Shown here one piece after another: positions 1 through 5,781 of a stretch of DNA of 6,206 nucleotides. Source of the DNA: Deltaproteobacteria bacterium (GTDB lineage: Bacteria; Myxococcota; B64-G9); NCBI GenBank assembly GCA_030591745.1, contig JAUVAM010000261.1, positions 1 through 6,206 of the forward strand, written 5' to 3'. A model generated the notes under the pieces. It worked only from the letters and a program-made list of their open reading frames with translations. It was not told the DNA's origin and did no database searches. How positions within the stretch are numbered: position 1 is the first letter of the stretch; each line of letters opens with the position of its first letter. The translations under genes and the position numbers were made by a program.

Positions 1-1
1 C

Positions 2-214
2 ATGGATTGGCTGGAAGAACAGGCCTCCCAGAAAGGCACGATCACCATCGAGGCCCACGGTAGACATTATCACCTGCCCATCGCCCGCTTCGACAATCGG
101 GTGGACAAGACCTCTTTCATCCGGGAAGACAAGGAAAAATGGGCCCCTGAAGACGTCAAGGCCATGCACGACGGCATGAAAAGCGCCCTGGATCACCTGA
201 TAGCCAAGGTTTGA
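2..214 (+). CDS. Unrecognised protein, probably the C-terminal end of a longer gene
   Basis: This frame is open from the window edge to a TGA at 212-214, giving 70 residues. An ATG lies at position 2, but only one base precedes it, so neither a ribosome-binding site nor a true start can be judged and the gene may begin outside the window. The protein is hydrophilic, with no signal peptide or membrane segment. Its first half (GTITIEAHGRHYHLP, about residues 12-26) looks like a beta-hairpin. The C-terminal part from about residue 48 (PEDVKAMHDGMKSALDHLIAKV region) looks like an amphipathic helix. I do not recognise the family. The stop lies one base before the start of the J-domain gene, so the two are almost certainly co-transcribed and translationally coupled. 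This suggests, without proving, a role linked to chaperone function. Confidence 0.6.
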   Translation: MDWLEEQASQKGTITIEAHGRHYHLPIARFDNRVDKTSFIREDKEKWAPEDVKAMHDGMKSALDHLIAKV

Positions 215-215
215 T

Positions 216-905
216 ATGGCCAGCAACTTTTACGTGGTGCTTGGGGTCAGTCGCGACGCGGATTTGGATCAGATCCGATCCGCCTATCGCAGGCTGGTCA
301 AGCTCTACCATCCGGACGCCCAGCCCCAGCCCGCCGACAAGTTCATCGAGCTCAGGCAGGCCTACGAGGCCCTGAACGATCCGGACAACCGACAGGCCCA
401 CGATGAAGACCTGCCGGGGGAACAAGGGGTCACGACCCCGGCCCCCTCAGAGCCCATGATTGTAAGCCATCGTCGCAAACCCCTGCTGGCCAAACAGCGC
501 CGGGTCAATCCATTGGAAGAACAACGCCAGGGCAAATTCAGCGACCTGGACGAATTCTTCGCCGGCTGGGTGCCCGGCCTGTTCCGCGAAGGTCGCCAGG
601 TCAGCCGACACAAGGATCTCTTTGTCGAATTGGTCCTTTCGCCGGCCGAAGCCCAAGCCGGCGGCATGATCCCCCTGCAAGTGCCCGTCGAGCTTAGCTG
701 CCCCGACTGCGAGCATGGGCTTCAGTCGAGCTTGGTCTGCGGCTCCTGCAAGGGTCGAGGCCGAGTCGTCGAGCACCACGGCATCGAGATCAGCGTGCCC
801 CCCGGCGTAGAAGACGGCACCCGCGCCAGCTTACCCCTCAGCGATGTCGGCCTACCCAAGGTCAACCTCATCGCCTTGGTCACCATCGCAAACGAGACTC
901 GCTAA
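216..905 (+). CDS. Short DnaJ-like J-domain protein with a half zinc-binding region
   Basis: This 229-residue protein is a probable Hsp70 co-chaperone that would stimulate a DnaK-type ATPase in the cytoplasm. The J domain spans about residues 3-67, with the essential HPD motif at 32-34 and the usual helix IV-like YEALNDPDNRQAHDEDL ending. A linker without a clear G/F-rich stretch follows. At about 132-150 there is a DnaJ-like C-terminal domain I start (KDLFVELVLSPAEAQAGG). Two CxxC motifs follow, C162-C165 and C175-C178, the second continuing as CGSCKGRGRV. The strand ISVPPGVEDGTRASLPL then matches the end of domain I. Full DnaJ is about 375 residues with four CxxCxGxG motifs and a second C-terminal domain; this protein has two CxxC motifs and stops after domain I. 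The ATG at 216 has AAGG at 206-209, six bases away. No frameshift is evident, so it appears to be a naturally short family member. Confidence 0.9.
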   Translation: MASNFYVVLGVSRDADLDQIRSAYRRLVKLYHPDAQPQPADKFIELRQAYEALNDPDNRQAHDEDLPGEQGVTTPAPSEPMIVSHRRKPLLAKQRRVNPLEEQRQGKFSDLDEFFAGWVPGLFREGRQVSRHKDLFVELVLSPAEAQAGGMIPLQVPVELSCPDCEHGLQSSLVCGSCKGRGRVVEHHGIEISVPPGVEDGTRASLPLSDVGLPKVNLIALVTIANETR

Positions 906-969
906 CAAGACAAAATCCCGACAGACGACGGCCACCCTCTCACTCAAAAAATCAAACAGAAAATTCAGA

Positions 970-1374
970 TTAAGTGATCGTGATCTTGCGAGGCTTGTGG
1001 GCTTCTGCCTTGGGCAGGGTCAGTCGCAGGACACCATTTTCCAGCTTGGCCTCGATCTTTTCCTGATCGATTTTCTCACCCAGGGTGAAGCGCCGCTGAA
1101 AACCGCCGATCTCGTACTCACCGTGAACCAGGCGGAGATTATCCCGCTCGGGCGCAACCGTGCCGGTCACCGTCAAGACGCCTTCGCGAATGTCGATATC
1201 GAGATTGTCCTTGGTGACGCCAGGCATGTCGGCGTAAAGAACCAGTCCCTCTTCGCTCTCGGAGATATCGACTTCAGGAACGAAAGCCACGCCTTCGCGG
1301 GTGGGTTCGCCGGAAGATTTTTCGATCTCTTGTTTCTTGCTGACTTCAAGGTCTTTTTTTTCTTTATCGGTCAT
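970..1374 (-). CDS. Small heat-shock protein, Hsp20/alpha-crystallin family (second of the pair)
   Basis: The 134-residue product is an ATP-independent cytoplasmic holdase that would bind unfolding proteins and form oligomers. The first 30 residues are charged and lysine/glutamate-rich, unlike the usual hydrophobic N-terminal arm. The alpha-crystallin domain runs from about residue 31 to 122, with ADMPGV at 48-53, HGEYEIGGFQRRFTL at 84-98 and the signature ENGVLRLTLPK at 112-122. The C-terminal oligomerisation motif I-x-I is ITI at 131-133, almost at the end. The start is set by a GGAGGTG ribosome-binding site (1379-1385 on the complementary strand) six bases before ATG, counted from GGAGG. 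The gene begins 14 bp after the stop of the other hsp20, so both probably share one transcript. It is clearly divergent from its neighbour, so this is not a recent duplication. Confidence 0.96.
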   Translation of the reverse strand: MTDKEKKDLEVSKKQEIEKSSGEPTREGVAFVPEVDISESEEGLVLYADMPGVTKDNLDIDIREGVLTVTGTVAPERDNLRLVHGEYEIGGFQRRFTLGEKIDQEKIEAKLENGVLRLTLPKAEAHKPRKITIT

Positions 1375-1388
1375 GACGCACCTCCGAT

Positions 1389-1796
1389 TCAGCTGCTTTT
1401 GATCTCGATTTTTCGCTGCTTGGCCTGTTCGGCACGGGGCAACATGATCTCGAGTACGCCGTGTTTGGCCGAGGCCACCACCTTGGCGTTGTCCACCATG
1501 TCCGGCAAGGTGAAAGCGCGCCGGAACTCACCCGAGCTGCGCTCGCGGCGGTGATAACAACAATTGTCTCCGGCGGGTTCGACTTCCCGCTTGCCGCGAA
1601 GCGTCAAGGTGTCGCCGGTCACGCTGATATCCAAAGTGGCCGGATCCACGCCGGGAATTTCCGCACGCACGATGTAACTTTCGCCATCGTCATAAACGTT
1701 CATGGCCGGGTATACATTGGCTCTGTCCACTTCTCGTCCCATTTGCTCCATGCGATTCCACATATCATCTTGTCCTAGCCACCGAATGAGGGCCAT
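1389..1796 (-). CDS. Small heat-shock protein, Hsp20/alpha-crystallin family (first of the pair)
   Basis: This 135-residue protein is a typical bacterial class small heat-shock chaperone. A short N-terminal arm contains MWNRMEQMGREVDR (12-25). The alpha-crystallin domain begins near residue 29 (YPAMNVYDDGESYIVRAEIPGV) and includes YHRRERSSGEFRRAFTLP (81-98) and the signature HGVLEIMLP at 112-120. The C-terminal I-x-I motif is IEI at 130-132, where it can dock on a neighbouring subunit. An unusual adjacent cysteine pair, C79-C80, sits in the loop just before YHRRER. The ATG at 1796 is preceded by GGGAGGT (1802-1808, complementary strand) five bases away. That ribosome-binding site lies inside a predicted leader hairpin, so translation may be temperature controlled. 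It is the promoter-proximal gene of a two-gene hsp20 operon. Confidence 0.97.
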   Translation of the reverse strand: MALIRWLGQDDMWNRMEQMGREVDRANVYPAMNVYDDGESYIVRAEIPGVDPATLDISVTGDTLTLRGKREVEPAGDNCCYHRRERSSGEFRRAFTLPDMVDNAKVVASAKHGVLEIMLPRAEQAKQRKIEIKSS

Positions 1797-1802
1797 GGCC
1801 TA

Positions 1803-1831
1803 CCTCCCTTAACGTGTTGTTACAAAAAAAC
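1803..1831 (-). promoter_or_regulatory. Candidate FourU-like RNA thermometer masking the hsp20 ribosome-binding site
   Basis: In the leader RNA of the first hsp20 gene (- strand), UAAC (1822-1819) can pair with GUUA (1813-1810) around an AACAC loop. Directly below this stem, with one bulged G at 1823, seven consecutive U (1824-1830) face AGGGAGG (1809-1803), giving two U-A and five U-G pairs. A further G1831-U1802 wobble is possible. The whole Shine-Dalgarno sequence is therefore held in a weak, wobble-rich helix ending six bases before the AUG. This is the design of FourU thermometers, known for example from the small heat-shock gene agsA of Salmonella. The pairing is read from the sequence; the temperature response is inference. 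Confidence 0.5.
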
Positions 1832-1834
1832 TTT

Positions 1835-1850
1835 ATGGCTTCTTCGCCAT
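1835..1850 (-). promoter_or_regulatory. Upstream leader hairpin of the hsp20 transcript
   Basis: On the - strand, ATGGC (1850-1846) and GCCAT (1839-1835) form a perfect five-pair stem with a GAAGAA loop. It would start about three bases after the predicted transcription start, so it lies at the very 5' end of the mRNA, upstream of the hairpin that covers the ribosome-binding site. A stable first hairpin could protect the 5' end or help folding of the second. The stem is short, so chance is not excluded. Confidence 0.4.
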
Positions 1851-1859
1851 CACAAAAAG

Positions 1860-1887
1860 AATGTAATCACCCGTTTTTGGCTGTCAA
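1860..1887 (-). promoter_or_regulatory. Sigma-70-type promoter of the hsp20 pair
   Basis: Reading the - strand, a perfect -35 hexamer TTGACA (1887-1882) is followed after 16 bases by TACATT (1865-1860), which matches four of six positions of TATAAT. Transcription would start near 1853-1854, giving a leader of about 57 nt. The boxes lie just after the GH92 stop codon (1908-1910), in a compositionally AT-rich gap. No sigma-32-like -10 (CCCCAT type) and no CIRCE inverted repeat were seen. The call rests on sequence match and position only. Confidence 0.6.
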
Positions 1888-1907
1888 GAGATGAGGGAAA
1901 TTCCGCG

Positions 1908-4211
1908 TTACTCGGAGGGCAGGCTCCAGGTCGCCGAGGGCTCAGTGCTCATCGCAAACTCCATGAGCCCCCCCGCGGCGATCTGTGCGTGGTCAAAAAA
2001 TGGCGCAGCCAAAGCCTGGCCATCGAGGGTGGCACCTTGCACATACAGGGTCTCTGCGTCGGCGCCCAAAGCCCGAATCTCGAATTCGACACCGCCCGCC
2101 AGAGAGAAAACCACCCGCTCGAACAAAGGGCTGCCGATCCAGTACTGACTGTGGCCCGCGTTGGGATAGAAGCCACTTGCGGAAAACACATACCAGGCCG
2201 AGAGGGTGCCGCAGTCGTCGTTGCCGGGCAGCCCATCGGGCCCCGTGCCGTAACGAGTCTCTATGATGTGTCGAAGCCAGTGCTGAGCGCGATCGGGCCG
2301 GCCCGCGTCATTGAACAAATAGGCCGCGTGGATATCCGGCTCGTTGCCATGCCAGTAGTAACGCTTCGGCAAAAACTCGTTCAAGGGATCTTCCGGCTCC
2401 GGGGTGGAGAAAAAAGCCTCCAGCTTGTTCAGAAAAGACTCACTGCCGCCCATAAGCTCAATCAGGCCCTTCGTGTCCTGCGGGGCCAGCCACAGGTACT
2501 GCCAAGCCGTACCTTCCGTATAGTTCGGGTGGTCCCAATTGAGCTCTTTGAATTCGGAGGCCGGCTCGTTCCAAGCGCCATCCGTATTGCGACCGCGAAA
2601 AAAACCGGTCTCTTCGTCATAGAGCAGCTTGTAGTTCTCTGCACGCTGGGCAAAGACCTGGGCCTCGGCACCATAACCCAGGGCCGTCGCCCATTCGGCG
2701 ATGGCCCCGTCGGCCACGGCGAACTCCATGGTGCGGGCCACCGAACCGTCCTGCACATCGGAGGCCACATAGCCCAGGCTCATGTAACTTTCCACACCGT
2801 CACGGCCCGACTCGGGCTGAGCCGTCGTTGCATTTTCCACTACGGCTGCGAAGGCGACCTCCACGTCGAAATCGGTGATGCCCTTCAAATAGCTGCCGGC
2901 AAAAACCAAGTCGGCCGGAGTGCCGATCATGCAGCCCGCGTATCCGGTGCCCGCAGGCCATTTGGGCAAATAGCCGCCCTGCTCTTTCATGGCCAACAAG
3001 CTGTGCAGCATGTCCCGCTGCCGGCCGGGATCGGTGAGAATAAACAAGGGATGCGCCGTGCGATAGGTGTCCCACATAGAAAAATCCGTGTAATAACGAA
3101 ATCCCTCGGCCACATGAACCTGCTTGTCGAAGCCCATGTACCGCCCGGCCACGTCGGAGAACAAGGTCGGGGTGAGCTTGCTGTGGTAAAGCGCCGTGTA
3201 AAACATGATGCGTTCGTCCTGGCTACCGCCTGCCACCCGCACCTTGCTCAAGGCCTCACTCCAGACCTGACTGGCCTGCTCGCGAATGGCATCGAAGCCC
3301 TGCTCACCCACCTCTTCTTCCAGGTTGTTCCGCGCCCCCGCCACGTCCACCGCGCTCACACCGATGCGCCAGGTGACCGCGCCGGCTTCGGCAAAACGCA
3401 CGCCCGCGCCCACATCCGAACCCATGGCTTCAAGCGCCCCGTCCAAAAACTGCCCATCCTGCCATAGGGTCCAACTCGTCGGCGGCACCGAGGGTCGCGC
3501 GCAGAAAAACAATCGCACGCCGCCGGAACGGCCCGTCAAAGAGCCATGGTAAAGCAATCCACCGGAGAACTCGGCACCATCGGCCGTGACCTCTATGCTG
3601 GCCTCGGTGACCTCGTTGCCCACGATGCCGTGAGAGACATCCACAACCACGGTCGGCGCCGGTTCATCCGTCGGGAAGGTGTAGCGATGCATGGCGACAT
3701 GCTCTGTGGCCGTGAGTTCCACTAAGATGTCGTGGTCGATGGTGCGGATGGAATAATAGCCGGGCTCAGCCTGCTCTGAAGACTTATCCACCACCGACAA
3801 AAGCCCGCTTTCGGTGGCGCGGCTTTCGTCAAAGCCCGAGGTGGGCATGAGCATGAAGGTGCCATAATCCGAAGCGCCGGTGCCCGAAATGTGAAAGTTG
3901 GAAAAGCCCAGCACCATGTCATCGTCGTGATGATAACCCGAAAAGTGATGGAACTCGGCCGCGCCCGTGGGCGTGGTCGTGTCGGGACCGGGCTTCGCCA
4001 AGCCATGCGGCAAACAGGCCCCGGCAAAGGTGCTGCCATACCCGAAATAATGCCCACCTGTACCAATGAAAGGATTGACGTACTCCACCGGATCCGTTGC
4101 ATCCAGCTCAGGCACCTCAAGCTCATCAATCCGATCATCCCCATCGGCACAAGCCCAAACGAGCCCGAACAGGAAACAAGCCAACCAGAACAATGACGCG
4201 CTACGGGCCAT
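1908..4211 (-). CDS. GH92-family alpha-mannosidase, predicted lipoprotein
   Basis: The 767-residue product belongs to glycoside hydrolase family 92, calcium-dependent exo-acting alpha-mannosidases with an inverting mechanism. A hydrophobic N-terminal segment ends in a lipobox-like LVWAC with Cys21; the +2 residue is Ala, compatible with outer-membrane sorting. Family motifs appear in order: NPFIGTGG (46-53), GFSNFHISGTGASDYG (102-117), DFSMWDTYR (376-384), NYTEGTAWQYLW (563-574), YYWHGNEPDI (618-627) and GNDDCGTLSAWYVFSA from 663. In studied family members the catalytic acid is a Glu in the TEG motif and the base an Asp in the GNDD region, here probably E566 and D665/D666. Length is typical. 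I chose ATG at 4211 rather than the in-frame TTG at 4223, because that TTG overlaps the GGAGGT ribosome-binding site (4216-4221). The gene starts 40 bp after the FadL-like gene. The exact mannoside linkage cannot be assigned. Confidence 0.93.
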   Translation of the reverse strand: MARSASLFWLACFLFGLVWACADGDDRIDELEVPELDATDPVEYVNPFIGTGGHYFGYGSTFAGACLPHGLAKPGPDTTTPTGAAEFHHFSGYHHDDDMVLGFSNFHISGTGASDYGTFMLMPTSGFDESRATESGLLSVVDKSSEQAEPGYYSIRTIDHDILVELTATEHVAMHRYTFPTDEPAPTVVVDVSHGIVGNEVTEASIEVTADGAEFSGGLLYHGSLTGRSGGVRLFFCARPSVPPTSWTLWQDGQFLDGALEAMGSDVGAGVRFAEAGAVTWRIGVSAVDVAGARNNLEEEVGEQGFDAIREQASQVWSEALSKVRVAGGSQDERIMFYTALYHSKLTPTLFSDVAGRYMGFDKQVHVAEGFRYYTDFSMWDTYRTAHPLFILTDPGRQRDMLHSLLAMKEQGGYLPKWPAGTGYAGCMIGTPADLVFAGSYLKGITDFDVEVAFAAVVENATTAQPESGRDGVESYMSLGYVASDVQDGSVARTMEFAVADGAIAEWATALGYGAEAQVFAQRAENYKLLYDEETGFFRGRNTDGAWNEPASEFKELNWDHPNYTEGTAWQYLWLAPQDTKGLIELMGGSESFLNKLEAFFSTPEPEDPLNEFLPKRYYWHGNEPDIHAAYLFNDAGRPDRAQHWLRHIIETRYGTGPDGLPGNDDCGTLSAWYVFSASGFYPNAGHSQYWIGSPLFERVVFSLAGGVEFEIRALGADAETLYVQGATLDGQALAAPFFDHAQIAAGGLMEFAMSTEPSATWSLPSE

Positions 4212-4215
4212 ACCT

Positions 4216-4221
4216 ACCTCC
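4216..4221 (-). promoter_or_regulatory. Ribosome-binding site that sets the GH92 start
   Basis: GGAGGT on the - strand lies four bases before the ATG at 4211 (five from GGAGG). The alternative upstream TTG codon at 4223-4221 overlaps the first base of this site and has no ribosome-binding site of its own nearby, so the ATG is the better start. It also places the signal peptide directly at the N-terminus (MARS...). Confidence 0.8.
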
Positions 4222-4251
4222 AATGCCCCAACCTACGCCAATCAAGTTGAC

Positions 4252-5751
4252 CTAGAAAAGGTAAGATAGAGTGAAGGAGCCGTTGAGACCCCAGCCGCCG
4301 TATTCGAAACCGGGGAAGCCGGGGTTGTTGGTTTGGAGGCCCGCGGCTTCGGGCATGAGTTGGGAACCGATGACCGTGCGCGATTCGTCGGAGAATTCGT
4401 CGCGAATCATGCTGGGATCTTTGTAGACGGTTGCATCCATCATCTTGATGAACTGGAAGGCCAGTTCTGCCCGCCACTTCATGTCCAAAAGTTCAAAATC
4501 AAAACGATGGCCGACCGAGGCCAGCAACAAATCCTCGTCCACGTAATTGGTGCGGCCGATTTGGGGCGGTACCGGGGTGGGACGATAGCCGAAGCCAAGC
4601 CTTGCGGCGAAGCCGTCCAGATACTCATAGGTGGCACCGGCCGTCACGCTCCATGTGTCGGAGAAGGCAAACTCGTCCATGGTCTCGCCTTGTGTTGCGG
4701 GATCGATGACGGCAGTCTCCTGGGCTCGCTGGTGGTGGCTGTCTAAGAAATCCGCCCAGTGGTTCCAGGTGACCGCCACTTCGCCGCTGAGTTTTTCCCA
4801 ACGGGCGCCCACGGCCAGACTGACCTCCATGGGCTCAAAATCCAGGGCCATCAAGTGCCTTTGCTCCACGCGCTTGGGGATCGTTTCCTCCCCGGGCTCG
4901 TGGTAGTTCCACAGGTTGAGCATGGCCTCGGCATCCACCTTGGTAAAACGCCGATCCCGCCAGACCAAAGAGACACTCAGCCAATCCAGAGGCCGGGCGG
5001 TGACGCCAAAGATACCGCGGGCGGAAGGCTTCGCATCGAAACTGGCGTTGACCAGGGCGTAGTCCTGTACCGTCGCCTCGGGGATGAACATGTCGATGGT
5101 GGCGCCGATGCTGAGCGAACCCTCAAGGGAAGCGCCCACGCTCAACCAATCCAGGGGCTGGTAGGCCATGCCCATCAGAATGCTCAGTACCCGACTCCAC
5201 TCACCGTAACGGGTGAAGTGTACGGTATTTGAAAAGTACTGCTCTCGCTCGTCCGGGTAGTAGCTGTGAATAGCGGCCACGGCGTCCGTGGGCACCAGCA
5301 TGGCCAGGCCCAGCTTGAAATCTTTCACGCCCAAATCGTGGGCGATGCCGATGCCCAGATACATTTGGGTGCTGTCCACCACATTGTCGGCACGCGGATT
5401 GCGCAATTCCGAAGTTGGCAAAGGGCGGTCCAGGTTGCTGCCCTCGATGCCTTCGTCGGAATCATAAAACGAAATGGGGATGTCGGCGTTGGCCGGTCGA
5501 TCCATCAAGCTGGCCTTCAGAAAAGGCTGCACCACGAAAAAACCGACGGAAAAGCCCCGGTCCACATCCACCAGAAGCGCCGGGTTGTGATACAGGACGC
5601 CCAGGCCTTGCCCCCAGGCCATCTCGCTGCCGCCTTGCCCCATGGCCGCGGTGTCGTATCCCGTCATACGAAAAGGACCGGCTGACGCAGGTCCAGCCAA
5701 AAAGATCGAAATCAATGAAAAAAAGAACCCCGCCAGAACGACACGCCGCAT
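4252..5751 (-). CDS. FadL/OmpP1/TodX-like outer-membrane transport protein
   Basis: This 499-residue protein is a predicted outer-membrane beta-barrel of the family that carries hydrophobic molecules such as long-chain fatty acids or aromatics. A signal peptide covers residues 1-24, with basic MRR, a hydrophobic core and an ASA cleavage site before GPF. The mature N-terminus has the family-like pattern of small residues followed by YHNPALL (54-60), comparable to the NPA motif of FadL. Alternating polar/hydrophobic strands rich in glycine and aromatics continue to the end, and the last residue is Phe (SYLF), the usual barrel-assembly signal. A heptad PLDWLSV occurs twice (199-205 and 254-260) in adjacent strand regions. 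The start is fixed by GGAGGTGAT (5754-5762). It follows the sigma-factor stop by 30 bp and precedes the GH92 gene by 40 bp, so the three probably form one operon. The substrate is unknown; assignment to the family is by pattern. Confidence 0.75.
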   Translation of the reverse strand: MRRVVLAGFFFSLISIFLAGPASAGPFRMTGYDTAAMGQGGSEMAWGQGLGVLYHNPALLVDVDRGFSVGFFVVQPFLKASLMDRPANADIPISFYDSDEGIEGSNLDRPLPTSELRNPRADNVVDSTQMYLGIGIAHDLGVKDFKLGLAMLVPTDAVAAIHSYYPDEREQYFSNTVHFTRYGEWSRVLSILMGMAYQPLDWLSVGASLEGSLSIGATIDMFIPEATVQDYALVNASFDAKPSARGIFGVTARPLDWLSVSLVWRDRRFTKVDAEAMLNLWNYHEPGEETIPKRVEQRHLMALDFEPMEVSLAVGARWEKLSGEVAVTWNHWADFLDSHHQRAQETAVIDPATQGETMDEFAFSDTWSVTAGATYEYLDGFAARLGFGYRPTPVPPQIGRTNYVDEDLLLASVGHRFDFELLDMKWRAELAFQFIKMMDATVYKDPSMIRDEFSDESRTVIGSQLMPEAAGLQTNNPGFPGFEYGGWGLNGSFTLSYLF

Positions 5752-5753
5752 GA

Positions 5754-5762
5754 ATCACCTCC
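5754..5762 (-). promoter_or_regulatory. Very strong ribosome-binding site of the FadL-like gene
   Basis: On the - strand GGAGGTGAT is a nine-base perfect complement to the canonical 3' end of 16S rRNA, with GGAGG six bases from the ATG at 5751. It suggests high translation of the outer-membrane protein relative to the sigma factor encoded just upstream on the same transcript. Confidence 0.75.
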
Positions 5763-5781
5763 GAATATGCGAACGCTCATC

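Noticed and set aside
844..1554. A 236-codon open frame on the + strand across both hsp20 genes
   Set aside because: It overlaps the J-protein end in another frame and is antisense to two well-supported Hsp20 genes; the protein resembles nothing known.
1797..1890. CIRCE element or sigma-32 promoter for the hsp20 genes
   Set aside because: No TTAGCACTC/GAGTGCTAA repeat and no CCCCAT-like -10 box is present; only a sigma-70-like promoter fits.
1989..3467. A 492-codon open frame on the + strand
   Set aside because: It lies entirely antisense to the GH92 gene, whose motifs are clear. Its translation shows no family features and it has no convincing start context; it reflects GC-biased codon use.
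4212..4223. TTG start giving four extra N-terminal residues for the GH92 protein
   Set aside because: The TTG overlaps the ribosome-binding site of the ATG at 4211, and the ATG gives a normal lipoprotein signal.
4975..5163. Repeat suggested by two similar coding stretches for PLDWLSV in the FadL-like gene
   Set aside because: The similarity is only about seven codons and fits repeated strand patterns of a beta-barrel; it is not a DNA repeat element.
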